Of a stretch of 64,000 nucleotides of DNA, positions 34,549 to 45,938 are shown in pieces; within the stretch, counting starts at the first letter, position 1; every line of letters begins with the position of its first letter. The position numbers and the translations under genes are program-made. The notes beneath the pieces were generated by a model. It was not told the DNA's origin and made no database searches. It saw only the letters and a list, made by a program, of their open reading frames with translations. Location of the stretch: assembly GCA_003999685.1 (NCBI GenBank), contig CP021221.1, positions 1,240,001 through 1,304,000 on the forward strand, read 5' to 3'. Origin of the DNA: Taiwanofungus camphoratus. Lineage: Eukaryota; Basidiomycota; Agaricomycetes; Polyporales; Taiwanofungaceae.

Positions 34549-35811
34549 ATGAAAACGTCTAGCTTGTGTTCGAGACTGCAAAAATTGTGTCTCAAACCTT
34601 CTCCCTCCATGGCATACTCAACCCAAGTCCTTTACTGCGACCCGTCTTCTATCTCGTTCTCATCTTCCAGCAACCCGGTTATCACGTCAAGGCAAACTTT
34701 GGAGTCTTTGCAACGCGCTTCTGAGCATCTTCACGATCTGCAGACTGTAGCATTTCCTACAGAAACTGTGTATGGTTTGGGAGCCATGGCTCTCAATTCA
34801 ACTGCAGCATCACGCATATTTTCCACGAAGGGAAGACCGCCTGATAATCCCCTCATTGTACACGTCTCTTCTCCTGCAATGCTTCATGGTCTGCTCCCCA
34901 AAGATTACAGCATTCCTGAAGTGTACAATATTCTTATCAAACATTTTTGGCCTGGTCCTTTGACCCTCCTGTTTCCTACCGAGCCTTCCCTGATTCCGCC
35001 GATTATCACTGCCAATCAACCAACCGTCGCGATCAGAATGCCCTCTCATCCAGTAGCCAGAGCTTTGATTGCCATTGCCAATACCCCCATTGCCGCTCCA
35101 AGCGCGAATTCGTCAGGGAAACCTAGTCCCACTCGTGCTGAGCACGTTGTGAGAGACCTTGATGGCAAAGTCGGATTGGTTTTGGATGGCGGGCCTTGCG
35201 GTGTGGGTTTAGAGAGCACTGTTGTGGATGGGTTGCATCCGGATAGGAATATACGTGTTTTGCGACCAGGTGGGTTAACTGTGGAGGACATTGAGAACGT
35301 CTTACGTCAAGAAATGGGTGGCTGCACCTATGTTCCAAGGGTTCTCGTTCACCGGAGAGACTATAGTGATGAAGCGATCGAGCAAACTCCGAGTACACCA
35401 GGAATGAAGTATCGACATTATTCTCCAGCGGTACCCGTCACCCTACTTCTGACTTCATCGCCTCCACCGTTAGGAGTGCAGCCCGTGAAGATGATTTCTT
35501 TCTTGGATAGTCTCAGGAATCAAGTGTCCCACACACCTAAATTAGTCAAGATTGGTGTTCTGGCACCGTCCGATTCCTCGTTCCTTGCAGAATTGACCTC
35601 CTCGGATGGGATCGAATGGCAATCCTATCCTTTAGGCCCACTCGCCAACCCTTCTGTTACTGCTCAGCGCCTGTTTGATGGCCTACTCACTTTGGACAGT
35701 GCTGGAGTAGATATGATACTTATAGAGGAAATCAAAGAAGACAGGGAAGGTCTTGCTGTGATGAACCGCGTAAAGAAGGCGGCAGGGGAGTATGTATGGA
35801 TCGAGCATTAA
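34549..35811 (+). CDS. SUA5: Threonylcarbamoyl-AMP synthase Sua5
   Basis: Sua5 makes threonylcarbamoyl-AMP from Thr, bicarbonate and ATP for the t6A37 modification of ANN-decoding tRNAs. A single exon encodes 420 residues. The YrdC domain shows AFPTETVYGLGAMALN, IFSTKGRPPDNPLIVHV, HFWPGPLTLLFP, VAIRMPSHPVARALI and APSANSSGKPSPT; the linker TPGMKYRHYSP leads to the smaller C-terminal Sua5 domain. The first 20 residues (MKTSSLCSRLQKLCLKPSPS) are basic and hydroxylated with no acidic residue, like a mitochondrial presequence, and Met21 (MAYSTQVLY) lies just before the usual cytosolic start, so dual targeting by two start codons is likely. It is the only sizeable intron-free gene in the window. 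Confidence 0.95.
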   Translation: MKTSSLCSRLQKLCLKPSPSMAYSTQVLYCDPSSISFSSSSNPVITSRQTLESLQRASEHLHDLQTVAFPTETVYGLGAMALNSTAASRIFSTKGRPPDNPLIVHVSSPAMLHGLLPKDYSIPEVYNILIKHFWPGPLTLLFPTEPSLIPPIITANQPTVAIRMPSHPVARALIAIANTPIAAPSANSSGKPSPTRAEHVVRDLDGKVGLVLDGGPCGVGLESTVVDGLHPDRNIRVLRPGGLTVEDIENVLRQEMGGCTYVPRVLVHRRDYSDEAIEQTPSTPGMKYRHYSPAVPVTLLLTSSPPPLGVQPVKMISFLDSLRNQVSHTPKLVKIGVLAPSDSSFLAELTSSDGIEWQSYPLGPLANPSVTAQRLFDGLLTLDSAGVDMILIEEIKEDREGLAVMNRVKKAAGEYVWIEH

Positions 35812-36955
35812 CATCTCCACGCAATCTAGGTGCGTCCCTCATATTTGTCTCACACAATATGACTGATTTCCGTTCTCACTTCACCAGTCAAAAGAAAATG
35901 TATCGCTACATAATTTGAAGGTGTCAATGACAACGGGTTGCAACGTTAACAATTGTTGTGAGTGGCCTTAGACATTAGGGAGGTGCCCATGAAATCCCCC
36001 GCATCAGGTTTTCCATGCAGGAAACCGCGAGGAGCGAGTGAGAGACAGAATATAAGTCGCCCATACCCATGTTTCCGACATACTCCCATCCTCTTCCTGT
36101 TCTTCTAGTGATCCTGGTCTACGTATAACTCGTTTCAAATCTGGCGTACGGTGACAAATTGACGACATAGCACTCCCTTTCGTGCCATCGATCGAGCATA
36201 CAGTTCTCCGGACGAGACTCTTATCCCATTGGGAAACATTTCGTGTTGACTGATGTTACTCTGTGGCGTGCTTTGACTCTACAAATTCCAGTGGCAACCT
36301 CGTGTTTGACCGCCACTCTACATGAGGTTGCCTCGAGGCTCAGTCGATCCTGTCCGTGATAATATGCAGGGGTCCAAAAGCACGGTCACTTTTGATCAAC
36401 CCACTCTCAGCACAACCTGCGGGCATGCATATTCACCTTTGGTCTGCGGTGCCATGCCTAACACTACTCATTTCAGAGCAAAGCATAATTACAGGAGCTC
36501 TCCGCCTATCTTGAAACTCGTAGAGCTGCGATTTGCACTCCAGAAATACCCGTCCATCACCCAAAGTGTGAGCGCAGCGTATTTCAAAAATACTGTGGAA
36601 AAAGCATCGTAAGAACAACTCAACTTGTTTTGTAGGTCCGCCATTATTCCCGTCATGAACAAAAGGGTTGAGAACGTGTTGTGATACCCCACCTTCCGCA
36701 CGTGACAGCAAGCGGCGTGGCTTGCCGTTTTCCTCACTGTGCAACCCTTTCACGCGCTGTTCCTTGACCTCGTCACAGGCAGCATGTTGATAATAGCGGG
36801 GGGTAGCCCCTCCTCGTCGTCTTTTGGCTTGCGCCCGCTGGCGCTAACGAACCCTCCCGCTGCCTATAAAGGATGACTGGTCGAAATGTGTTCCTACATT
36901 CACTGGTCCCCAGTCTGCCGCCGAAACTCGATACTTCTACAGTCTCCTTGGTTGA
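35812..36955. other. Long intergenic region upstream of the HMG-box gene
   Basis: About 1.1 kb. A TATA-like TATAAG lies at 36051 and a clear TATAAA at 36865-36870. Open frames at 36322-36612 and 36433-36753 have no recognisable product. The length fits a gene with elaborate regulation. Confidence 0.45.
36865..36870 (+). promoter_or_regulatory. TATA box of the HMG-box gene
   Basis: TATAAA stands 86 bp upstream of the chosen ATG at 36956, a usual distance for a fungal core promoter. Confidence 0.6.
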
Positions 36956-38459
36956 ATGGAAGCCGCATCAAACATGTATTCGAACGGTATATCTGGTCTC
37001 ACTTCTTCACTTTCGTCTGTCTCATACCACGTTATTTGGCAGCATCCAATGAAGAATTTGTCTTTGCATATCCCAGCCCTTCGATGTTATCTGATGCACA
37101 TTCTTTGTCTGACTCTGAGTGGTCTACAGTTAGCGAGTCATCGAACGTATCTGCATCATCGACTCCTCCTGTCTCTCCTGTCTTGAAAACTGAGGTTAAA
37201 AACGAAGTTACCGAGTTTCTGTCTAAGGCTTCCTGGCCTTCAATCATGCAGAAGGCTTCTCCAGAAACACTGCCTGGCGTCCCGCCCCGCTGGTCGATTC
37301 CGACTCCTCCGCCTACGCCCAAGCGTACCCGCATCCCTCGACCTCCAAATGCATTCATGCTTTACCGTTCTGATCTCATTAGAAGCGGCAAGATTCCAGA
37401 GGGTGTGGAGCATCGTCAGCAAACTATCAGTCGTGTCGCAGGGGAGTGCTGGAATATGTTACATTTCGAGGAGAAGGAAAAGTGGCATCAGAAGGCGAAA
37501 GAAGTTCTGAAGCAGCATATGCTGAAGTATCCCGACTACAAGTTCTCGCCGGAGCGGAAGGTGTCGAGGAAGTCTAAGTTAGACGCTCTGAGTCTGGGTC
37601 GCGAGGACAAGAACAAGAAAGGATACATCCGGCACCTGAGGGAAACATACTTGGATATTGTTGGTCCCGCAGTACCGTCTCCTCGCCCTCGTAAATCTAA
37701 ATCTCGCAAGTCGAAGACTCAGTCCAACTCACTTGATCAGGCCGTGTATTTGCCCCTTCCTCATTCTATGGTAGCTTTACCTACTCCGTCTTCTGGTACT
37801 TCGTCTTCATATGTCCCTCCCAACGTCGCACCGGATTGTATGTTCCCTGATACTACGACCACCCACCCTTCTGGTCTTTCCATCATGTCGTCGTCGAGTG
37901 CCGCGCAACTCTCGGCGCCCATCTTAAGCTTCGCTTCACAGAGTCTTCCTGCAAGCCTTCTACTCAACGGTCAAACAGCCTCTTCGAGCAGCAACATATT
38001 TCAGGACAATGATATGGTACGTTGCTTTTGTCACTTTTTTATTGCAGCCGATTGATGGATTGTTACAAGACTCCAACCGCCGCCACTTTTGGATACATTC
38101 CTCCCCCGCCATTGCCTCAGAATATATGTCGATCAAGCTGTTCTACCCAGTCTTCGCCCATCAAAACTTATGGCTACGACGCACACCCGAATCTTCGAGA
38201 CGTCTCATCTCTAGATACTCCCCTCACTTTACAGCTGGAGCAGCCGCGATTGCCGTCATCGTCAACCACAAGAGCCGAACAGCAGACGAGTGACGACCTC
38301 AGCCTTCTACAGTCTATCTTCTCAGACTCGTTCTTGGCTACGCTATCTGAACCTGATCATCCGACGGCTGGGCTGGGAGACTCGATGGATACCACACTTG
38401 ATGGATCGCCTCTTCCTTCCCTCGATGACTGGGGTTTCTTCCAAACCTTTAGGTCTTAG
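36956..38459 (+). CDS. HMG-box transcription factor (MATA_HMG type)
   Basis: Three exons (36956-36986, 37043-38016, 38070-38459) give 464 residues. The single HMG box reads RIPRPPNAFMLYRSDLIRS, then SRVAGECWNMLHFEEKEKWHQ, then EVLKQHMLKYPDYKFSP; the RPPNAF start and WNML core belong to the sequence-specific MATA/SOX-like group, which binds the minor groove and bends DNA. Basic residues (RPRKSKSRKSKTQ) behind the box look like a nuclear localisation signal. The rest is Ser/Pro/Thr-rich with probable activation regions. Members in mushrooms act in mating, dikaryon or fruiting control, but which of these applies cannot be read here. The start was chosen because exon 1 (MEAASNMYSN) splices in phase and follows a TATA box. 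Confidence 0.87.
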
Positions 38460-39522
38460 TCTGGACAACGTTCCTTTCGCAGTCTGTATTTTGGATGAGG
38501 GCACAACTTGGTTCTACATATCACTTGTATTTTCACGGCTTAGCTTATTGCATCTTGGTGATAGACGCACTTTGTAAATACGCCAAGGTGCCGCTAATGA
38601 GGTTTTGACTGACTGACTCGGGAAGCGCCGTCTGCCGCCGGTAGAAACCTTGCTTGAGATGCTTGCATTGTAGTGCACTCATGGTCTCCATTATTCCATT
38701 ATTCAGTGTATAAATCAGCCTAACACATGAGTCAGTAGCAAAGTTGTCGTTACTCTCGCTACCATTGTGACCGAGCAAAAAAGCCAACGTAGCTGTTGCT
38801 TGAAGTTGAGTTTCCAATGCCTAACACGAGTCAAAAATGATCCTGCCAAATTCTCATACGACATGGTCAGGTAGTGCAAAGCATACACTCTCAACTCAAC
38901 ACACAGGAGCAGGGTTTCCACCATATTCCCTGCAGGTCCAATATCATTTACCCACAGACATGACCAACTACATACTTTTCAGAATGAAGTAGAGAGCTTA
39001 CCATATTGGTGCTATCCACAGACGTTGGCCCCCAATAGGACAATGTGCTCGTTTAAAAGTAGGAATCCTTGGGTATCAGGGAAATATCTCGCAAGAAATC
39101 AGCTGCCAGTATGCTTCATAACAGCTTCTAGACTAGAAAAGTCTCAAAGAGGAGAGAATTTGAGATGAAATATAACAATCAGAACATGGGTCAAAGGGTC
39201 ACGTGCCAGTGCAGTAGCGAGGATGGGAACAACGTATGGTACAAAGAGAATCAAACTTCTATACTGCACACCTCCTTGGATCGAGCATTCACGCCATTCA
39301 GTTGAACCACAGTGAGAAGAACGGGCTTGTTGTGGCTTGTATGGTCGGGTTCCGTAACATTGTCTACCACACGCAGGGCATTTTTCACGGGCGCCGGTGA
39401 GTTCGATCTTCAATTGTGGGGGTTGAAGAAACCTTGACAAGCAACTTGAGTAGGGTAAGTAACAGGGACTGCAAAGTTCCTTACGAACCGTCAATCACCG
39501 ATTGCTCTTACGTCTATCCCTG
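38460..39522. other. Intergenic region, HMG-box gene to DBP8
   Basis: About 1.06 kb without a supported gene. Minus-strand frames at 38545-38924 and 39144-39494 lack recognisable content. Confidence 0.4.
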
Positions 39523-41567
39523 ATGTCTCGTCTGAAGCGGCGGACTTTCACCACTGACGACCTTCTGCGTATGCAAGAGGGACCTGAAAGAAAAAGACTT
39601 CGAAGAGATCTTGATACAGAGGGCACCCCTGATACTGAAGACGTTAGATCAGAAGACTCAGTGACAGCCAAGCCTGTGAACAGTGACAGCGAATCGGAAG
39701 ACGACAATTCTCAACATGAACCTCAGCGTAGCTCAGAAGCTGACTGCGAGATGGAAGACCGCTTTTCGTCGTCCAGACTCTCCTTTCTACCGAGAGCTGC
39801 GAAGATGCCACATTTGCATACGTCTAAACCCGCCATTTCCCCTGCTCGACCTTCGACTTTCGCGTCGTTAGGAATATCCTCAGCGCTCCTCAGCGCGCTG
39901 TCCAAGATGTCTATACGGGTCCCTACCGAGATCCAAGCTATCTGCATACCTCCTTTACTACAAGGCGAGTCTCATGATTCTAGTTGAGCGACTGATTGAC
40001 ATGACTTGCATCCAAGGCAGGGACTGCATAGGTAACGCGAAAACAGGTTCTGGAAAGACGATTGCCTTTGCCTTGCCCATCTTGCAGAAACTTGGAATCG
40101 ACCCATACGGTATCTTCGCCTTAATCCTCACACCAACGCGGTATGTTTGACTTTTTCTCGACCGCCGATGAGTTTGTTGACATCGCGTTTCGAAGAGAGT
40201 TGGCGTTTCAAATATCTGAACAATTTGCTGTCCTGGGTGCCTCGCTTAACCTGCGAACAGCAGTAATTGTGGGCGGCATGGACATGATGACCCAGGCTCT
40301 TGAGCTTGGTAATCGGCCACATGTAGTCGTAGCTACGCCGGGGCGGATTGTTGATCACTTGAAGAGCAGTGGGGGAGAGTGGGACCTTTCTAGGATCAAA
40401 TTCTTGGTCAGTGGCATCTTATCCAGGAGGGTCTTTATTGAAGCCCATTTCAAGGTTCTGGACGAAGCAGACCGCTTACTCACCCCCACATTTGCGCCTG
40501 AATTATCGTATCTATTTAGTATTCTCCCTAAGGAACGGCAGACATGTCTCTTCACGGCAACTTTGACGCCAGCAGTGGAAACCCTTGCCGAAGCACCGCC
40601 AAGGCCTGGCAAGCTAAAACCGTTCATTCACAGGATGACTGAAACGTACGTAGCACGTATTTCAACTAGGTAGCTTACTCATTTTGGGATTCTGCAGTGT
40701 TGAGACAGTGGAGACACTGAAGCAACAATATATTCTAGTCCCGTCCCAAATCCGTGAGCCATACCTCTTCTATCTGCTTTGCCATCCTCCAGAGTCAACC
40801 CTCCATCTTCGCCGTGCCCCTCCTGAACCTGCCAAGCGCGCACAAAAGCCCAAAGCAAACCAGAGAAAGACCCCAAAGAAAGCAGCTACGAAGAATGAGG
40901 ACGAGATTGAGCAGCCGCCACCCACGATTATTTTCTGCCGACGTCCTCGCACGGCTGCCTATCTGACGAACCTCTTAAAGACACTTGGCATTCGCAGTAC
41001 TGCTCTGCACTCTCGCCTTACACAGCGGGAACGACTGTCCTCGCTCTCGCTCTTCCGCTCGTCGGTGATACCTGTGTTGATATCGACCGATGTGGGCGCA
41101 CGCGGTCTGGATATTGAGGACGTGGCGATCGTCGTAAACTGGGACGTGCCAGATGAACCGGAGGAGTACACGCATCGGGTAGGTCGGACAGCGCGTGCGG
41201 GGAAGGGCGGTATCGCTATCAGCTTCATAACAGAGAGGGATGAGGAGAGAGTGTTGAGGGTGGAGGACCGAATCAGTAAGTCTTAGATGTGATGCCTCTT
41301 ACTTTTCACGATCGAACTTTGGGGATATCAGAAACGAAGCTCGTCGAGATGACCCTCCCTGAAGACAAGGTTCTGGAAAAACTGAATGCTGTCGCTACTG
41401 CGAAGCGACTGGCAAACATGGTAAGCCGCAATAAGAGACAACTATATCTGATAGCCGCTGACGGGTTTGCTTCGCGGTAGGAGTTGCATGATTCTGATTT
41501 TGGAAAACGCGAGGAGATACACAAGATCAAGAGGGCGAAAAGAAAGGCCGATGTGGCAGGGACGTGA
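39523..41567 (+). CDS. DBP8: DEAD-box ATP-dependent RNA helicase Dbp8
   Basis: Dbp8 acts in the nucleolus in 18S rRNA and 40S subunit assembly. Seven exons (39523-39964, 40017-40140, 40196-40406, 40455-40645, 40698-41275, 41332-41420, 41481-41567) give 573 residues. Motifs in order: Q motif with [14 protein letters not shown] and [14 protein letters not shown], Ia PTREL, Ib TPGRI, II DEAD in [12 protein letters not shown] as TAT in [10 protein letters not shown] (also TAT in yeast Dbp8), [35 protein letters not shown]. An acidic, Ser-rich N-terminus and a Lys-rich C-terminus flank the core. The first intron (39965-40016) starts with GC, not GT. Translation is taken from ATG 39523. Confidence 0.94.
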
Positions 41568-41911
41568 CCGTGTCAATGCTCTAGGCCGCCGTAGATCGGC
41601 TAAAAGCGCTGGTTCATGGGTACACCGGCATCATCAACGTGCTGACTACGCGTTTAATGTGGCAGTGTCTGTAATTATGCTATAACTGTAACACTGGATA
41701 GAAAATAAGGGCAGGGAGCGTGAAGGAAATCTTGAGTGCGAAGCTGGCGGGGAACGTGGACAACGAAGACCCATTATCTAGCTACAACTTGGAATGCAGA
41801 GCGAACTGAGGGATGCGATGTTGATACATGATGATACAAATTTTGGCCGGCTGACGGGGAGACGTCGGAATTCGTGTGTGATGGATGCAACAAGCAAACG
41901 ACAATAATAAG
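41568..41911. other. Convergent intergenic stretch
   Basis: About 340 bp between the stops of DBP8 and the BTB-like gene, presumably two 3' untranslated regions. Nothing else was seen. Confidence 0.45.
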
Positions 41912-43178
41912 TTATTTGAGACTAACGGAACGGAGCAGCTCAAGCCAGGACCTTGCGGCGTTGGGCTTATCAAATTGTTCTCTGCATGAGCGTGACGAAA
42001 GCAACGTGTCAATATGGACGGGACAAAGCAGCGGCTCGTTCACACGCACTTTCACGACGGACCATTGTACGATCAGCTGCTTGATGCGCTCACTCAACGA
42101 CGTCTGGCAGACCTCGCAAGAAAGATGACCTCCCAACGGACAGAGCGCAGACTCCATGGCGCTAGTGGACAGATCTGCGACAGCAAGCCATCGTCAATGG
42201 CTCTCGCACGGCCGGAGACACGCGCACATACCTGGCCGCGCGTCCCACGCGAGATACGCCGACGCCAGCGCCCACGCGCGCGTGAGCTTCTTCTGCTCCG
42301 TGAAGTCGCACGTGGGCGTGGGCGCGTGCGGGTGGGGCGGGGGCAGGAGGAGCCGCTTGAGCGCGTCGATGCGGCCGAGGTGGAGGAAGAAGAGGCGCTT
42401 GAGGTAGAGCGGGCCCATGCGCGCGGCGAGCTCGTCCGAGAGCGAGGGCAGCGAGAAGCTGAGGAGGTGCGACGAGATGGGCACCGCGAGCTCGTACAGG
42501 TCGTACGCCGCCGCGAGCGCGTAGAGCTCGATGGGCGCGACGGGCGCCTGTGCGAGGATGAGCGCGTAGAGCGGCGAGCCGGGCGTGACGTGCCGCTGTG
42601 CGGGGACGCCATACTTGGCGAGTGTGTCGAGTGTGGCGACCAGTGTGTCGATCGAGGGTGAATAGTGGCTGCAGGACATGTTATAGATCGTGTGCAGCAT
42701 GACGTTCAGAACAGTAGCGGTCTCGCTGAGCGGGATGATGGGCCCGATTTCATCCTTAATATCCTTTTGCGGCTTTGCGGGCAGCAGAGACCTAAAGCCG
42801 TTCTCGGACGCGCCGAGAACCTGATGACAATGCACATAGAAGAAGACTGCATCCGAGGATAGCAAGATAAGGTCAGGAGGAAGCGGGTTCAGGTTGGCAC
42901 CGGGATAGAAGGTGGTGGAGACCGATACAACCGCGTTAGCTTCTGATTGCGCCTCTGACGGAGAACCCTGATTCGAAATCTGTTAAATACAAAGTGGCAG
43001 CGAGAAAAGGCATACAGGGCGGGGCCGAGATGTGCGCATCACTCACGGGTGGTGTTGGGACCTGGGGAGTAGGTACGAACGCAGTCTTTTCGGAAACAGG
43101 CTTTTCGGGCAACGGGGAGTCCATGTCAAGCGGATCGGACACAAACTGAAGAACGGATTCCCACTCGGGATTGTCCAT
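41912..43178 (-). CDS. BTB/POZ-like domain protein
   Basis: Three exons (43178-43047, 42979-42232, 42174-41912) give 380 residues. After a Pro-rich head comes a BTB-like region: DLILLSSDAVFFYVHCHQVLGASENGFRSLLP, then SETATVLNVMLHTIYNMSCSHY and LVATLDTLAKYGVPAQ. An all-helical part follows (LYALAAAYDLYELAVPISSHLL). The C-terminus holds Cys/His pairs (CPLGGHLSCEVC, LLCPVHIDTLLSSRSC) that could bind a metal. Proteins of this build are a large fungal family of unknown role. The second exon is very G+C-rich at 42290-42560, with long mirror open frames on both strands. Confidence 0.82.
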
Positions 43179-44201
43179 GGCTGGCTAGTTACAGAGGCAA
43201 GCAGGGGCAAGGCCACAGGTTTGGTACAATGGGAGCGGAAGTTGAGGGGATGTACTCTTATATTGGAACACGGCACGGACCTGTGGCGAGCGGAAGACGA
43301 GGGTATCAAAGCCCGGGATATGCAGCGATAATGGAGTGCAGTCTCCAGCGCGTTTACCAGCTATAGGAATCAAGACTCTGGCTGCAGCTGCCGAGACGGA
43401 ACAGAAGTCAGCAGGGGCGACGTCATGTAAACGGTGGACGAGGAGCAAGGACTATATGTGCGGTGGGTGGCAGGAGGAAGAGCAGGCAGATTCCTGTTCC
43501 TTTTCTGATTGAGTGGGGCCTCGATATTGAGTTCAGGAAGCGGTTGGAATCGCAGCATTGGCTGCTGATGCCAATTCGCCGTGGCCATCCTCCGCCACCA
43601 TGAGCCAAAAGCCGCGTTCCAGCCGCGTCCCAAGACTGTGAACGCCAATGCTAGTCTCCGGCCAGCTCCAGGCTTTGATGCCTAGACCACCACTTGACGG
43701 AAGAGCTCGCTCCGACGAGACGCCCGGGAACTACGCTAGCTACAACGAGACTCACCACTACAGACCTGGGCGTTCGCCGTGTGCTCGACGCTCGCGGTCG
43801 ATGAATGGCCGAGATGACAGTGGTGGGTAAAGGTGTTTGTAGTGTACTGAACATACAGGAGCAAGGTAGGCTCAAGTGCAGCGGGGGCGGGAAGGGCGGC
43901 ACTGGGCGGCATCCTTCCGTGCAGGCCGGTCCGTGCAGCGACTCCCGACTCCGCCCGAACTCTTTCTGGTATCTACTTGGAATTCTGATCGACTCCTGTT
44001 ATAACGCATGACGTATTAACCTCTCAGTACACAGCAAGTACAACTCCAGGCTGGGCGATCCGGGACACAGGCACCTGCCACATAGCTCGGCAAGTATCCA
44101 CGCTCAGTCCGCATCCTGCACACACGGACGACGGCGTCTGGCTTGGTATCAGAAGTCATATATCCCCTCCCTCGCGCCGCCGGGCGATAGATACGATGGC
44201 C
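43179..44201. other. Intergenic region, BTB-like gene to MOB1
   Basis: About 1 kb that must hold the BTB-like gene's promoter and the MOB1 3' end. Open frames such as 43370-43648 and 43651-43902 have no recognisable content. Confidence 0.4.
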
Positions 44202-45368
44202 CTATCGTGATTTGTCCTCGGCCAGGATGGCGTCGTTTAGCTCGTCAAGCGGCGCGAGCTCCTTCTTATCAACCAGGTCGAACTGCAGCCCGTGTCGTCA
44301 GCCTGGTGGAGACCCCACGAAGCACTGCGCAGATCACACGCACCTCGTTGACGAACAGGAAGAAGTGTCGGTAGCTCGTGTTCAGATGCGCTAGGCAGAT
44401 AAATTGCGAGATGCATCAGGTACCGTGTGCGCCACCCCTGTATCCAATCGGACGGCACTCACCCTCGATGCCCAGCGCACAGATGTGGTCAAAGTGGTTG
44501 CTGTACAGGTGCGCATATACCCTGAACAGGCGTCTGAAAATCGTGCGGATCGTGTCGCGGAAGTTCTTGGGGAACGGCACCCCTGCACATGTCGTATATC
44601 GCCATCAAAATACATGCTCCGTCAATCTGACGACTCCAAGCGGAGACCAGTGCGTACCGATCTTGTTAGGGAAGATCTCCTCGTTGTCGAGGAGGTTCTG
44701 CGCCCAGTTCATCAGTGCGTCGACGTACTCTGGCGCGGGCAGCTTCGTCGGACGCTTATACCGCACGCCGTCCTCCCACAGGTACTCGTACCTGCCCGCC
44801 ACATGCATCTGATCAGCTGCAGCCAACGACCGCAGGGGAGCATACTGACCGTGGGCCGGCAGACATGATCGGACACTGTCAAGAAGCAGACAGAAGATAT
44901 AGCGAGTTACGGCGAGACTAGGGGAGATACGCACTTCCTGTGGTGTACAGAACTCGGTGACGGTCCCATAGAGCATGTTCAGGTGGTTGAAGAAGTCGAC
45001 GGCTGACATACGGCGGTGCGGCCGCCATTCGACCGGGCACGCAGATAAATTGGACGCCACATACCATGCACCGCAAGCCACTCATTCAGATCTTCGCCAT
45101 CCGGGAGCTGCACCGCCAAGCGCAGGTTTCCCGATCCCTACGTATTCCGCACACGGATCGTGGTCATACCTCAGTAAGAGCGCGACAGGGTAGTGAAAGG
45201 CTCACCAAGGTCGCCTCGGCGTACTTGCGCAGCTGATACTGCTTCGTGCCCTCTGGGACATCTTTGCGCGGTTTGAATGTACGCGTCTTGCCACTGCACA
45301 AAGTGACCCGTGATGCCTGTGGAGGATCAGAGTGCGATTGGTGCTTACATGCCAAAGAATGCAGACAT
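44202..45368 (-). CDS. MOB1: MOB kinase activator Mob1
   Basis: Mob1 binds and activates NDR/LATS-type kinases in mitotic exit, septation and morphogenesis. Nine exons in phase (45368-45349, 45293-45206, 45137-45065, 45002-44935, 44875-44850, 44791-44658, 44582-44463, 44390-44344, 44282-44202) give 218 residues, the family's usual size. Landmarks are MSAFFG, KTRTFKPRKDVPEGTKQYQL, GEDLNEWLAVH, FFNHLNMLYGTVTEFCTP, RYEYLWEDG and FDHICALGIEAHLNTSYRHF, giving the Cys2-His2 zinc site. First exon (20 nt) and fifth exon (26 nt) are very short. Divergent from the Hsp31-type gene. Identity is secure. Confidence 0.95.
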
Positions 45369-45640
45369 GATAGGTCGGGTATGGAAACAATGAGCTAATG
45401 ATACAGGATGGCGAAGTGTATTCTGGTAGCGTGCGGTAACAAGCAGAGTGTTCGTACAACCGCGGGACGTGACAGGACCCACGTGCGCCCTTCGATCGTT
45501 ATTTATCTCGATCGGCAGTTCCGGCACACGGTCTCCGAATCCGCAGTCTACGGTACACTTGGACAACCGCATTGAAATATTTATCATTGAGAAACTGCTG
45601 CAGGCCCGGTCATAAGGTTCGCGATATCGATCTCCCCGAG

Positions 45641-45668
45641 GTTCAACGTTCAACGTTCAACGTTCAAT
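45641..45668 (+). repeat. Four tandem copies of a 7-bp unit (GTTCAAC)
   Basis: Three perfect copies of GTTCAAC are followed by GTTCAAT and a weaker GTTTAAA. The array lies in the divergent promoter, 273 bp from the MOB1 start and 335 bp from the Hsp31-type start. It may be a microsatellite or a cluster of factor sites. Confidence 0.75.
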
Positions 45669-45923
45669 GTTTAAATGCCCATCGCCGACTTCCCAACTCC
45701 GAGCACAAAGCCTATATCACCGACGCCTGTCGCTCGCATCCTGCATCGAAGGGCGGCCTATGCGATTACTAAGAAGGTTTTCTCGCTTTCTAGCAGATTC
45801 CATGGTGTATGGCTGTCCCCAGCCAGGCGGTGGCGCCAGGCGGCTTCTCTGCTAGAACAGTTCACCATCGATCTCGCCGTCTCGTCTGTCCGTCTCGTCT
45901 TACAAAGCGACTTTGGCGGTCGA

Positions 45924-45938
45924 TATATAATGACGTCG
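45924..45938 (+). promoter_or_regulatory. TATA box with adjacent bZIP/CRE-like site
   Basis: TATATAA at 45924-45930 is directly followed by TGACGTCG, close to the TGACGTCA site of ATF/CREB-type bZIP factors. It lies 66-80 bp before the ATG at 46004. A stress bZIP would suit an Hsp31-type gene; this is inference. Confidence 0.5.

Noticed and set aside
36433-36753. Minus-strand frame upstream of the HMG gene
   Set aside because: No recognisable content and no consistent introns.
42094-42612. Minus-strand Ser/Arg-rich frame (172 codons) as an SR-type protein
   Set aside because: Overlaps the BTB-like exon in another frame of the same strand and follows from its G+C-rich codons.
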